Assembly: GCF_040640155.1 (NCBI RefSeq)
Contig: NZ_JBFABE010000003.1
Coordinates: forward strand, 62,001 to 126,000
DNA from: Streptosporangium sp040640155
GTDB lineage: Bacteria > Actinomycetota > Actinomycetes > Streptosporangiales > Streptosporangiaceae
Direction of reading: 5' to 3'
Length of the DNA stretch: 64,000 bases
Position numbers and translations under genes: made by a program. The notes under the pieces were generated by a model. That model made no database searches, was not told the DNA's origin, and was given only the letters and a program-made list of their open reading frames with translations. Positions 39,978 to 48,283 of this stretch are shown in pieces (the stretch's first letter is position 1; every line of letters begins with the position of its first letter).

Positions 39978-41621
39978 ATGAACAGCGATCTGACGGGGCT
40001 CGCCCGGTCCTGGCTGGTCCAGGACCCCGACCCCGACACCCGCGCGGAACTGACCGCCCTGCTGGAGGGCGGTGACGACGACGCGCTGCGCGAGCGGTTC
40101 GGCTCCCGGCTGGAGTTCGGCACCGCCGGGCTCCGCGGCGAGCTGGGCGCCGGGCCCAACCGGATGAACCGGGTCACGGTCATGCGCGCCGCCGCCGGTC
40201 TGGCCCGCGTCCTCGGCCCCGGGCGGCACGTCGTGATCGGCTACGACGCCCGGCACAAGTCCGACGCCTTCGCCCGTGACACCGCCGCCGTGCTCACCGG
40301 GGCGGGGCTGCGCGCCTCGCTCCTGCCCGGCCCGCTGCCCACCCCGGTGCTGGCCTTCGCCGTCCGCCACCTCGGCGCGGACGCGGGCGTGACGGTCACC
40401 GCCAGCCACAACCCGCCCCGGGACAACGGCTACAAGGTCTACTGGGGGGACGGCTCCCAGATCGTGCCACCGGTGGACGCGGAGATCTCCGCCGCCATCG
40501 ACGCGACCGGGCCGGTCTCCGAGCTCCCGCTCGGCTCCCCCGGCGACCCGGGCTGGACCGCCCTGGACGACGGCGTCGTGGCCGCCTACCTGGAGGCGCT
40601 GACCGCGCTCCCGATCGGGAAGGCCCGCGAGCTGCGGGTGGCGTACACCCCGCTGCACGGCGTGGGCGGCGCCACACTGGCCAGGGCCTTCGCCGCCGCC
40701 GGGTTCGAGGCGCCCGCGACCGTGGCCGAGCAGGCCGAGCCGGACCCCGACTTCCCGACCGTCGCCTTCCCCAACCCGGAGGAGCCCGGCGCGATGGACC
40801 TCGCGCTGGGGCTCGCCGCGCGGACCGGCGCGGACCTGGTGCTGGCCAACGACCCCGACGCGGACCGCTGCGCGGTGGGCGTGCCGCTGCCCGGCGGCGG
40901 CCACCGGATGCTGACCGGCGACGAGCTGGGCGCCCTGCTCGGCGAGCACGTGATCCGGCACACCTCGGGCGACGACCGCCTGGTGGCGACCACCGTCGTG
41001 TCGTCGTCGCTGCTCGGCAAGATCGCCGCAGCCCACGGCGTGCGCTACGCCGAGACCCTGACCGGCTTCAAGTGGATCATGAAGGCCGGCGAGGGCCTGG
41101 TCTTCGGGTACGAGGAGGCGCTGGGCTACAGCGTCGGCTCGGAACTCGGGCTGCCCGTGCACGACAAGGACGGCATCGGCGCGGCGCTGACCGTGGCCGG
41201 GATCGCCGCCCAGGCCGCGCTGGAGGGCCGGAGCCTGCTCGACCTCCTGGACGACCAGGCCCGCCGTCACGGCCTGCACGCCACCTCCCAGCTCTCGTTC
41301 CGGGTGGCCGACCTGTCGCTCATCACCGGCGCGATGGCCCGCCTGCGGGCGACGCCGCCCACCCGCCTGGGCGGTCGCGAGGTCGAGTCCGCCGACGACC
41401 TGAGCCTGGGGGCGGGCGGGCTGCCGCCCACCGAGGGGCTGCGCTACCGGCTGTCCGGCGGCGCCCGGGTGGTCGTCCGCCCCTCGGGCACCGAACCCAA
41501 GCTCAAGTGCTACCTGGAGGTCGTGATCCCGGTGACCGGCGAGGTCTCCGAGGCCCGCGCGCGGGCCGACGCGGAACTGGACACCCTCAGGGCCGACCTC
41601 GCCGAGACCCTCGGGCTCTGA
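39978..41621 (+). CDS. pmmB: Phosphomannomutase/phosphoglucomutase family phosphohexomutase
   Basis: A 547-residue four-domain alpha-D-phosphohexomutase. The phosphoserine loop VTVTASHNPPRDNGYKVYW, the metal loop NDPDADRCAVG, the sugar-binding GYEEALGYSVG and the phosphate-binding RPSGTEPKLKCY are all present. ATG 39978 is used because GGAGAGG lies at ideal distance; a GTG six bases earlier overlaps that site. Its position after purine nucleoside phosphorylase, as with M. tuberculosis deoD-pmmB, suggests a role in handling (deoxy)ribose 1-phosphate as a phosphopentomutase, or alternatively a hexose 1-phosphate. It converges on the PH-domain protein gene. Confidence 0.93.
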   Translation: MNSDLTGLARSWLVQDPDPDTRAELTALLEGGDDDALRERFGSRLEFGTAGLRGELGAGPNRMNRVTVMRAAAGLARVLGPGRHVVIGYDARHKSDAFARDTAAVLTGAGLRASLLPGPLPTPVLAFAVRHLGADAGVTVTASHNPPRDNGYKVYWGDGSQIVPPVDAEISAAIDATGPVSELPLGSPGDPGWTALDDGVVAAYLEALTALPIGKARELRVAYTPLHGVGGATLARAFAAAGFEAPATVAEQAEPDPDFPTVAFPNPEEPGAMDLALGLAARTGADLVLANDPDADRCAVGVPLPGGGHRMLTGDELGALLGEHVIRHTSGDDRLVATTVVSSSLLGKIAAAHGVRYAETLTGFKWIMKAGEGLVFGYEEALGYSVGSELGLPVHDKDGIGAALTVAGIAAQAALEGRSLLDLLDDQARRHGLHATSQLSFRVADLSLITGAMARLRATPPTRLGGREVESADDLSLGAGGLPPTEGLRYRLSGGARVVVRPSGTEPKLKCYLEVVIPVTGEVSEARARADAELDTLRADLAETLGL

Positions 41622-41644
41622 CCCCGGGCCCGGGGATCCCGGGC

Positions 41645-42358
41645 TCAGACGAGGAAGGCCGCGATCGTCGGCACGGCCGCGGCGGCGAGAGCGGCCAGGG
41701 CGGTCGGCGCCCAGCTCGTCCTGAACGTTTCCTCCGGGACACCGGCCCCGTCCCCGCCGGGCGTCGTGGCCTCGGTGGACGTCGTGGCCTCGTCGGGCGT
41801 CGTGGCCTCGGCGGGCGTCGTGGCCTCATCGGCGCCCCGCAGGGCGGCCGCGCGCCGGGCGGCCGCCGCGCGTTCGGTGATCTGCTGGGCCACCCAGTCG
41901 GCATGGGTCCTGCCGGCCAGTGCCGCGGCGGCGGCCTGCTCCCCCTTGGACCGGACCGGCTCGGTCGCCCCGAGGCCGCCCCGCGTGTCCGGCGTCCTGC
42001 CCCTGCGGACGGCGGCGGCCCGTTCGCGGGCGGAGGTCTGCGGCACCCAGCAGCGGACGCTCCGCCCACCGGAAGTGATCTTGATCGAGTGCGAGACCGT
42101 GACCTCGTCCACCGCCCGCCAGGGCACGAAGGTGTTCCGCAGCGGGTTGCGGACCAGCACGCCCTCCTCGGACGCGACGACCGCCGGGCGCAGGCAGGTC
42201 AGGAAGACCAGCGCGGTCAGCACCGCCAACACCGCCGCGGCGATCATCGAACTGCGGCCGCTGTAGCGGATCACCAGGTCGATCGCGTTGAGGGCGGCGA
42301 AGACCATCCAGGCCCAGCCGACGACCACCGCGAACGTGGAGCGGAACACCTGCTTCAT
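41645..42358 (-). CDS. Membrane protein with bacterial PH-like domain and Thr/Glu-rich repeats
   Basis: A 237-residue protein with two N-terminal helices (FAVVVGWAWMVFAALNAIDLVI and MIAAAVLAVLTALVFLTCLRPAVV), then a domain that reads EEGVLVRNPLRNTFVPWRAVDEVTV...VRCWVP, the pattern of small bacterial PH domains (bPH6-like). A long charged linker contains near-perfect 18-base tandem repeats coding for EATTPx units (41761-41832), and a last hydrophobic stretch ends the protein. Function is unknown. It lies 33 bases downstream of add on the same strand and could be co-transcribed. Confidence 0.7.
   Translation of the reverse strand: MKQVFRSTFAVVVGWAWMVFAALNAIDLVIRYSGRSSMIAAAVLAVLTALVFLTCLRPAVVASEEGVLVRNPLRNTFVPWRAVDEVTVSHSIKITSGGRSVRCWVPQTSARERAAAVRRGRTPDTRGGLGATEPVRSKGEQAAAAALAGRTHADWVAQQITERAAAARRAAALRGADEATTPAEATTPDEATTSTEATTPGGDGAGVPEETFRTSWAPTALAALAAAAVPTIAAFLV
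41761..41832. repeat. 18-bp tandem repeats within coding sequence
   Basis: Four imperfect 18-base units (each containing CGTCGTGGCCTC) keep the reading frame of the PH-like protein and encode repeated Glu-Ala-Thr-Thr-x-x. Copy number is a likely length polymorphism. Confidence 0.8.
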
Positions 42359-42391
42359 CGGGGAGAACTCACTTCGCCGGTACGAGCCCGC

Positions 42392-43471
42392 TCACGCCTG
42401 CCACTTGAGGCGCGCGAAACCGGGCTTGATGACGCCGTTGATGAGCGACAGGCGCTCGTCGAACGGCAGGAACGCCGACTTCATGGCGTTGACCGTGAAC
42501 CACAGCATGTCGTCCCAGCCGTAGCCGAACGCCTCCGACAGCTTGGCGAACTCCTCCGACAGGGACGTGCCGCTCATCAGCCGGTTGTCGGTGTTGACGG
42601 TCACCCTGAAGTTCAGGCGGCGCAGCAGGCCGATCGGGTGCTCGGCGGTGGAGGTCGCGGCACCGGTCTGCAGGTTGGACGTCGGGCACATCTCCAGCGG
42701 GATGCGCTTGTCCCGGACGTAGGCGGCCAGCCGCCCGAGCTTGGGCTCCTGGTCGTCCTGGACCGAGATGTCGTCGATGATGCGGACGCCGTGGCCGAGC
42801 CGGTCGGCGCCGCACCACTGGATCGCCTGCCAGATCGAGGGCAGGCCGAACGCCTCCCCGGCGTGGATGGTGAAGTGGGCGTTCTCCCGCTGGAGGTACT
42901 CGAAGGCGTCGAGGTGGCGGGTGGGCGGGTAGCCCGCCTCCGCGCCCGCGATGTCGAACCCGGCCACCCCGGCGTCGCGGTAGCGGACCGCGAGCTCGGC
43001 GATCTCCATGGACCGGGCCTGGTGGCGCATGGCGGTGAGCAGGGTTCCCACCCGGATGCCGCGTCCCGCGGAACCGGCGGCGAAACCCTCCTGGACCGCC
43101 TCGATGACCTCCTCGAGGGTCAGACCGGCCGAGGTGTGCTGCTCGGGCGCGTAGCGCACCTCGGCGTAGACCACGCCGTCGGCGGCCAGGTCCTCGGCGC
43201 ACTCGGCGGCGACCCTGGTCAGCGCCTCGCGCGTCTGCATGACGCCCACCGTGTGGTCGAAGGTCTCCAGGTAGCGCACCAGCGAGCCGGAGTCGGCCGC
43301 CTCCCGGAACCAGGCGCGCAGGCTCTCGGCCTCGGTCGCCGGCAACCGGTCGTAGCCCGTCTCGCGGGCCAGGTCGATGATGGTCTCCGGTCGCAGGCCA
43401 CCGTCGAGATGATCGTGGAGCAGCACCTTGGGGGCCAGGCGGATCTGCTCGAAGGTGGGTAGCTGACTCAT
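42392..43471 (-). CDS. add: Adenosine deaminase
   Basis: A 359-residue zinc TIM-barrel enzyme converting (deoxy)adenosine to (deoxy)inosine. The metal motif LLHDHLDGGLRPETI is near the N-terminus, then FTIHAGEAFG with the catalytic Glu, RLGHGVRI with the catalytic His, PLEMCPTSNLQTG and VTVNTDNRLMSG with the zinc Asp. Length and motifs match actinobacterial Add (M. tuberculosis Rv3313c lies in the equivalent neighbourhood). ATG 43471 follows GGTGGTGAG. Its product inosine is a substrate for the purine nucleoside phosphorylase encoded 2.5 kb away, and both fit the nucleoside importer further along. Confidence 0.95.
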   Translation of the reverse strand: MSQLPTFEQIRLAPKVLLHDHLDGGLRPETIIDLARETGYDRLPATEAESLRAWFREAADSGSLVRYLETFDHTVGVMQTREALTRVAAECAEDLAADGVVYAEVRYAPEQHTSAGLTLEEVIEAVQEGFAAGSAGRGIRVGTLLTAMRHQARSMEIAELAVRYRDAGVAGFDIAGAEAGYPPTRHLDAFEYLQRENAHFTIHAGEAFGLPSIWQAIQWCGADRLGHGVRIIDDISVQDDQEPKLGRLAAYVRDKRIPLEMCPTSNLQTGAATSTAEHPIGLLRRLNFRVTVNTDNRLMSGTSLSEEFAKLSEAFGYGWDDMLWFTVNAMKSAFLPFDERLSLINGVIKPGFARLKWQA

Positions 43472-43548
43472 CTCACCACCCTACCGCCGGGGTCCGGCCG
43501 AAGGTCGTCGCCTCCCTCGTCCCGCCGGGCGCCGCGGCGGCGCCCGGG

Positions 43549-43902
43549 TCAGTCCTCACGACGCGCGGCCTCGGGGGCGAAGGCGGGCAGGCAGACCGCG
43601 ACGTACTCGGCGCCCTCGGGGCCGGCGCTGTAGCGGATCCGCTCCCCCGGCTCGCACGTGAACGCCTGCCCCGCGCCGACCTCGGTGACGCCCCCGTCGT
43701 GCTCCACCAGGACCGTTCCGGCGAGCACGAGCGTGTACTCGGCGAACTCCGGGGTCTGGGCGGGCTCCTCCCACCCGGCGGGGGCCTTCATGTGGGCGAT
43801 CGAGACCAGGTCGTCCCCGGTGTTGACCCTGCCGACGTACTCGTCGATCGTCTTGCCGCCGGGAACGGGGATCCGCGTCGCGCCCTCGATTTTGCGTACC
43901 AT
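43549..43902 (-). CDS. Small cupin-fold protein
   Basis: A 117-residue single-domain cupin-like protein. EYTLVLAGTVLVEHDGGVTEVGAGQAFTCEPGERIRYSAGPEG follows the beta-barrel pattern, but the canonical metal-binding His pairs of cupin motif 1 are mostly missing (one His in VEHDG), so metal-dependent catalysis is doubtful and ligand binding is more likely. ATG 43902 has no obvious ribosome binding site. Flanked by add and a lipoprotein gene on the same strand; no functional link is evident. Confidence 0.7.
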   Translation of the reverse strand: MVRKIEGATRIPVPGGKTIDEYVGRVNTGDDLVSIAHMKAPAGWEEPAQTPEFAEYTLVLAGTVLVEHDGGVTEVGAGQAFTCEPGERIRYSAGPEGAEYVAVCLPAFAPEAARRED

Positions 43903-43961
43903 CGCACCAGTCTGTCACCGGCCCCGGTGCGCGGCACCTCGCGGTGGGCGAGCGGCCGGTG

Positions 43962-44013
43962 AGCACGCCCGGGGAGCGCGTGCGGGGAGCACGCCCGGGG
44001 AACGCGTGCGGGG
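43962..44013. repeat. 26-bp tandem duplication
   Basis: A 26-base unit starting AGCACGCCCGGGGA occurs at 43962-43987 and 43988-44013 with one mismatch, just downstream of the lipoprotein gene stop. Confidence 0.88.
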
Positions 44014-44018
44014 AACGG

Positions 44019-44624
44019 TCAGTGCGCGATGTCGACGACCAGCCGGTTCGGGCTCTTCTGCTCCAGCACCCGGAAGGCCGCCTTGCGCTCCAGGACGACG
44101 CCCACGCCCACCACGGCCTCGAAGTCGCCGGTCCTGACGACGCTCCGCACGTTGCCGAGCCGGGCCTGGAAGATCGGCCCGCCGGTCCAGGTGGGGGTGC
44201 CCGTCTCGGTGTGCGCGTTGGCCGGGGTCATCGTGAGGTGGAGGTAGGCGCCGCCCTTGACGTCGATCGGGTCGCCCGACCCGTCCTGGACCAGCTTGGA
44301 CACCCAGCGCGCGCTGTAGCCGGGCAGGTCTCCCTCGAGGTCGATCACCACGCGGTCGAATCCCGGGTGCTCGGCGAACCGGGCCCCGGTGACGGTCGGC
44401 GGGGCGCCGGTGGTCCGGTCGACCGCGATCTCCTTGGTGCTCGTCGGGGGACGCAGCCCGGCGGGTGCGGCGGCGGACGGCGTGGCCGCCGCGCCGGTCG
44501 CCGGGTCCGCGGGCGCGGTGGTCGCCGGGGGGCCCGAGGAGGGGCTCACCGTCGAGGTCTCCGTGCCGCAGGCCGCCAGTGCCAGCAGGGGTACGAGCGC
44601 GAAGGGGATGAGGGTGCGGTTCAT
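44019..44624 (-). CDS. AMIN-like domain lipoprotein
   Basis: A 201-residue secreted lipoprotein. The signal peptide TLIPFALVPLLALAACGTE carries the lipobox LAAC, a low-complexity Ala/Pro/Thr linker of about 50 residues follows, then a domain with FDRVVIDLEGDLPGYSARWV, LHLTMTPANAHTETG and RLVVDIAH, the pattern of AMIN-like domains in actinobacterial lipoproteins. AMIN domains bind cell-wall components, so an envelope role is plausible but unproven. AGGAGG precedes the ATG. The gap upstream (331 bases) carries no recognisable gene. Confidence 0.78.
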   Translation of the reverse strand: MNRTLIPFALVPLLALAACGTETSTVSPSSGPPATTAPADPATGAAATPSAAAPAGLRPPTSTKEIAVDRTTGAPPTVTGARFAEHPGFDRVVIDLEGDLPGYSARWVSKLVQDGSGDPIDVKGGAYLHLTMTPANAHTETGTPTWTGGPIFQARLGNVRSVVRTGDFEAVVGVGVVLERKAAFRVLEQKSPNRLVVDIAH

Positions 44625-44955
44625 GGTGAGCCTCCTGCCCCGTTAGATGCCCAGGTGGACCGCCGGTCTCACCCTCGCAGCCCACCTACGCCGTGGCCGG
44701 ATCGTGACAGCCCGCCGGGGGCGAGTCAAGCACCGCGTCCCGGCCCGTGAGCGGCGCGTCGGAGAGGTGCCGCCGCCGGGCCCCTGTGTCCGGCGGCGGC
44801 ACGCCCGCGATCCGGCGGGGTCCACGTGTCCCCCGCGGGGTTCCCCTGTTCCCCTGGGGTTTCGCGTGTTCCCCGTCCCCGCCGGATCGCGAGTGGTCCG
44901 GTGGTCGGGTGGTTCGCGCCGGCCGGCGCGAGTCGGCGCGAACCGGCGCGAGGTG
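44625..44955. other. 331-bp spacer between MFS gene end and lipoprotein gene start
   Basis: No gene is supported. An 18-bp perfect palindrome TCGCGCCGGCCGGCGCGA (44914-44931) lies just after the MFS stop and may act as its terminator; the unit CGGCGCGA recurs twice more beside it. A CCCC/GGGG-rich stretch near 44830-44880 is otherwise featureless. Confidence 0.5.
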
Positions 44956-46398
44956 TCAGACCGTCTCCAGGACCGGCCTCTCCTCGGCCACGACGGGCGT
45001 GCGGCGTGCCCGGGGGCCGACCAGACCGGTCAGGGCGATCACCAGGCCGGCCAGGGCGAGGATCCCGGAGACCGTGATCGCGGCGCGGAAGGAACCGATC
45101 GGGTCGGCGCCCGTGCCGGAGGTCAGCACGGCCGTCACGACGGCCAGCACGACCGCCCCGCCGACCTGCCCGGAGGTGTTGAGCAGCCCCGAGGCCAGCC
45201 CCTGCTCGTCGTCGGCCACGCCGTTGGTCGCCTGGATGTTCAGCGCGGGGAAGGAGAGCGCGAACGCGATGCCCAGCAGCACCATCCCGGGGATGATCAG
45301 TGTGGCCAGGCTGGGATCGGCGTTCAGGCGCAGGAAGAACGCGTACCCGGCCGCCAGGGCGGCCGAGCCGACCACGATCAGCTTCGCGGTGCCGAACCGG
45401 TCGGCCAGCGCGCCCATCCTGGTGGAGGTCACCGCCACCAGCAGCCCGGCCGGCAGGAAGGCCAGCGCCGTCTGCAGGGCCGACCAGTGCAGGAAGTTCT
45501 GGAAGTACTGCATGGCGACGAACTGGAAGCCGACGTAGGAGCCGAACAGGATCACCAGCCCGAGGTTGGCGCGGACGATCGGGCCGGAGCGCAGGATGCC
45601 CAGGCGTACCAGCGGGTGCCTGACGCGCCGTTCGGTGATCACGAAGGTGGCCAGCAGCAGGGCCGCGCCCAGCAGTGAGGCGATCGTGCGCGGCGAGCCC
45701 CAGCCCGCGTCGGGCGCCTCGACCACGGCGTAGACCAGCAGCAGCATGGAGCCGGTGATGGTGATCGCGCCGAGCAGGTCGTGACCGCTCTCGGCGCGCT
45801 CCTCGTGGCGCCTGGGGAGGTACCTCAGGGCCGCGACCAGCGCGATGATCGCGACCGGGACCGGCATGAGGAACGTCCAGCGCCAGCCGAGCTCGGTCAG
45901 GAATCCGGAGATGACCAGGCCCAGCGAGAAGCCGCTGGCGCCGGAGGCGGTGAAGAAGCTGAGGGCCCTGTTGCGGGCCGGGCCCTCGGCGAAGGTCGTG
46001 GTGATGATGGAGAGCGCGGCGGGCGCGGTGAAGGCGGCGCTGACGCCCTTGACGAAGCGCGCGGCGATCAGCAGCGTGCCGTCGTCGACGAGGCCGCCGA
46101 GCAGGGAGGCCACGGCGAAGACCGCGAGGGCGACCAGGAAGACCCTGCGACGCCCGAGCAGGTCGGCGGTCCGGCCGCCGAGGAGGAGCAGGCCCCCGTA
46201 GCCGAGCACGTAGCCGCTGACCACCCACTGCAGCGAGGAGGTGGAAAGGCCCAGGTCGGCCTGGATCGACGGCAGGGCCACGCCCACCATGGAGACGTCG
46301 AGGGCGTCGAGGAAGACCACGGCGCAGAGCACGGTGAGCGCGGCCCACAGCGCGGGACTCCAGCGCTCGTCATCCGGCGAGATCGATGAGGAGGTCAT
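44956..46398 (-). CDS. MFS transporter, DHA2-type drug efflux
   Basis: A 480-residue proton-driven exporter with about 14 hydrophobic helices. Helix 1 has FLDALDVSMVGVALPSIQADL, the characteristic DHA2 entry, and the cytoplasmic loop GGRTADLLGRRR is the MFS motif A. RFVKGVSAAFTAPAALSI lies in the antiporter region (motif C is weakly matched). ATG 46398 is chosen because a minus-strand promoter (TTGCAT/TATTCT) places transcription start within about three bases of it, implying a leaderless message. It is divergent from a MarR-type regulator, the usual arrangement for an inducible efflux pump. The exported compound is unknown. Confidence 0.9.
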   Translation of the reverse strand: MTSSSISPDDERWSPALWAALTVLCAVVFLDALDVSMVGVALPSIQADLGLSTSSLQWVVSGYVLGYGGLLLLGGRTADLLGRRRVFLVALAVFAVASLLGGLVDDGTLLIAARFVKGVSAAFTAPAALSIITTTFAEGPARNRALSFFTASGASGFSLGLVISGFLTELGWRWTFLMPVPVAIIALVAALRYLPRRHEERAESGHDLLGAITITGSMLLLVYAVVEAPDAGWGSPRTIASLLGAALLLATFVITERRVRHPLVRLGILRSGPIVRANLGLVILFGSYVGFQFVAMQYFQNFLHWSALQTALAFLPAGLLVAVTSTRMGALADRFGTAKLIVVGSAALAAGYAFFLRLNADPSLATLIIPGMVLLGIAFALSFPALNIQATNGVADDEQGLASGLLNTSGQVGGAVVLAVVTAVLTSGTGADPIGSFRAAITVSGILALAGLVIALTGLVGPRARRTPVVAEERPVLETV

Positions 46399-46406
46399 GA
46401 GGACCG

Positions 46407-46434
46407 AGAATACATGCAAGCACATCTAATGCAA
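46407..46434 (-). promoter_or_regulatory. Promoter of MFS gene (leaderless)
   Basis: On the minus strand TTGCAT (46429-46434), 16 bases, TATTCT (46407-46412). The start codon begins nine bases after the -10, so the transcript would have almost no leader. Confidence 0.65.
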
Positions 46435-46456
46435 GAGAATTTAATTCGCGTGCATT
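46428..46456. promoter_or_regulatory. 29-bp dyad, probable MarR operator
   Basis: Outer arms AATGCA (46428-46433) and TGCATT (46451-46456) and inner arms GAATT and AATTC share one centre at 46442. The dyad overlaps the -35 of the MFS promoter and lies upstream of the MarR -10. Confidence 0.65.
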
Positions 46457-46472
46457 CAATTGTCCCGGGTGG

Positions 46473-46478
46473 TACGAT
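46473..46478 (+). promoter_or_regulatory. -10 element of marR (leaderless)
   Basis: TACGAT ends seven bases before the MarR ATG, the classic spacing of leaderless actinobacterial genes. TGCATT 16 bases upstream could act as -35. Confidence 0.5.
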
Positions 46479-46485
46479 CCGCCGC

Positions 46486-47013
46486 ATGAACGAGGAGGAC
46501 GCGGTACGCGCCTGGCGCCGGGTTCTGGCCGTGCACGCCACGGCCGCCTGCGCCCTGGAACGTGAGCTCTCCGAACGGCACCGGCTCGGCATGAGCGAGT
46601 TCGAGGTCCTGGAACGGATGGTCGAGGGCGGCCAGGAGAAGTACCGGGTCCAGGAGGTCGCCGACGCGGTCCACCTGAGCCAGAGCGCCTGCTCCCGGCT
46701 GATCGCCCGCCTGGAGAAGGCGGGCCTGGTGACCCGGGCCATCTGCCAGGACGACCGGCGGGGCATCTACGTGGGCATCACCCCCGCGGGCCGCGAGCGC
46801 CACGCCACGGCCCGCCCGACCCATCGCAACGTGATCGGTGAGATCTTCGCCTCGGCCGGGGCCGAGGGCTCCGGGGCACCCGAGGGGGCCGGGGAGCCCG
46901 GGGCGCCGGAGGGCTCCTGCCCCCGGGAGTCCTCGGCCGACGGTGACGCGGTGCTCCCGGGAGGCCCGTCAGGCGGTGACGCGGTGCTCCCGGGAGGCCT
47001 GTTCAGGCGGTGA
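46486..47013 (+). CDS. MarR family transcriptional regulator with extended C-terminus
   Basis: A 175-residue winged-helix regulator. The MarR core covers about residues 1-120: SEFEVLERMVEGGQEKYRVQEVADAVHLSQSACSRLIARLEKAGLVTRAICQDDRRGIYVGITPAGRER. The tail (about 125-175) is low-complexity Gly/Pro/Ser/Glu and contains two copies of GDAVLPGG produced by 33-base tandem repeats, so it is probably a recent, non-essential extension. The end overlaps the 3' end of deoA on the opposite strand by 11 bases. ATG 46486 is set by the -10 seven bases upstream. It most likely represses the divergent MFS efflux gene through the dyad between them. Confidence 0.88.
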   Translation: MNEEDAVRAWRRVLAVHATAACALERELSERHRLGMSEFEVLERMVEGGQEKYRVQEVADAVHLSQSACSRLIARLEKAGLVTRAICQDDRRGIYVGITPAGRERHATARPTHRNVIGEIFASAGAEGSGAPEGAGEPGAPEGSCPRESSADGDAVLPGGPSGGDAVLPGGLFRR

Positions 47014-47019
47014 CGCGGT
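46941..47019. repeat. 33-bp tandem repeats at the marR/deoA convergent end
   Basis: A unit starting CGGTGACGCGGT is found at 46941, 46974 and (first 12 bases only) 47008-47019. The first two copies also share the palindrome CTCCCGGGAG. The third copy is the genuine 3' end of deoA. Confidence 0.85.
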
Positions 47020-48283
47020 CGATCACCAGGGGCAGCGGCTCCCCGTCGGCCGCCTCGCCCACGGCGTAGGCGCCCTCCAGCGCGGCGAGCGCCCGCTCGA
47101 AGCGCCCGGCCTCGTCGGCGTACAGCGTCATCAGCGGCGCGCCCTCGCGGACCGTGTCGCCGGGCTTGGCGTGCAGCACGATGCCCGCGCCGAAGGAGAC
47201 CGGGTCCTCCTTGCGCTCCCGCCCCGCGCCGAGCCGCCAGGCGGCCAGGCCCACCCCGTAGGCGTCGAGCCGGGAGAGCACGCCGGACGAGGGCGCGACG
47301 ACCTCCGTCGTCTCGGCGGCCACCGGCAGCGGGGCGTCCGGGTCGCCGCCCTGAGCGGTGATCATCCGCCGCCAGACGTCCATCGCCGAGCCGTCGGCCA
47401 GGGCCCGTTCGGGGTCCTTGCCTCCGGTGATCCCCGCCGTGGCGAGCATCTCCCGGGCCAGCAGCACGGTCAGCTCGACCACGTCGGCGGGCCCGCCGCC
47501 GGCGAGCACCTCGACCGACTCGGCCACCTCCAGCGCGTTGCCCACGGTCAGGCCCAGCGGCCGGTCCATCGCGGTCAGCAGCGCGACCGTGCCCACCCCG
47601 GCGTCGGTGCCCAGCTCGACCATGGTGGTGGCCAGCTCCCGGGCCTCCTCCACGGTCTTCATGAACGCCCCGGAGCCGACCTTGACGTCCAGGACGAGCG
47701 CGCCGGTCCCTTCGGCGATCTTCTTCGACATGATCGAGGAGGCGATCAGCGGGATCGACTCCACGGTCCCGGTGACGTCGCGGAGCGCGTACAGCTTCTT
47801 GTCGGCGGGGGCCAGGCCGTCACCCGCCGCGCAGATCACGGCCCCGGCCGCGCCGAGCACGCCGAGCATCTCCTCGTTGGAGAGCGAGGCCCGCCATCCG
47901 GGGATGGACTCCAGCTTGTCCAGGGTGCCGCCGGTGTGACCGAGGCCCCGGCCCGACAGCTGGGGCACGTACCCCCCGCAGGCCGCGACCAGCGGGGCCA
48001 GCGGAAGCGTGATCTTGTCGCCGACGCCGCCGGTGGAGTGCTTGTCGGTGGTGGGCCCCGGCAGCGCCGACCACTCCATCCGGGCCCCGGAGCGGATCAT
48101 CGCCTGGGTCCACCCGGCGATCTCCCGCCGGTTCATGCCGTTGAGCAGGATCGCCATGGCGAGCGCGGACATCTGCTCGTCGGCGACGACGCCCCGGGTG
48201 TAGGCGTCGATCACCCAGTCGATCTGCTCGGGCGAGAGCTCCCGGCCGTCCCGCTTGGCGGAGATGACCTCGATGGCGTCCAT
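47003..48283 (-). CDS. deoA: Thymidine phosphorylase
   Basis: A 426-residue pyrimidine nucleoside phosphorylase cleaving thymidine or deoxyuridine to base and deoxyribose 1-phosphate. The family signature SGRGLGHTGGTLDKLESIPG is present, with KHSTGGVGDK as phosphate loop and DVKVGSGAFMKT. GGAGGG upstream of ATG 48283 sets the start. It is the last gene of the BMP-ABC-cdd-deoA operon, so imported cytidine or deoxycytidine can be deaminated by Cdd, then phosphorolysed. The start region, including the ribosome binding site, is duplicated in tandem into the end of cdd. The 3' end overlaps the MarR coding end. Confidence 0.95.
   Translation of the reverse strand: MDAIEVISAKRDGRELSPEQIDWVIDAYTRGVVADEQMSALAMAILLNGMNRREIAGWTQAMIRSGARMEWSALPGPTTDKHSTGGVGDKITLPLAPLVAACGGYVPQLSGRGLGHTGGTLDKLESIPGWRASLSNEEMLGVLGAAGAVICAAGDGLAPADKKLYALRDVTGTVESIPLIASSIMSKKIAEGTGALVLDVKVGSGAFMKTVEEARELATTMVELGTDAGVGTVALLTAMDRPLGLTVGNALEVAESVEVLAGGGPADVVELTVLLAREMLATAGITGGKDPERALADGSAMDVWRRMITAQGGDPDAPLPVAAETTEVVAPSSGVLSRLDAYGVGLAAWRLGAGRERKEDPVSFGAGIVLHAKPGDTVREGAPLMTLYADEAGRFERALAALEGAYAVGEAADGEPLPLVIDRVTA

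Noticed and set aside
46941..47019. 33-bp units considered as a CRISPR array
   Set aside because: Contiguous repeats without variable spacers, partly coding, and no cas genes nearby.
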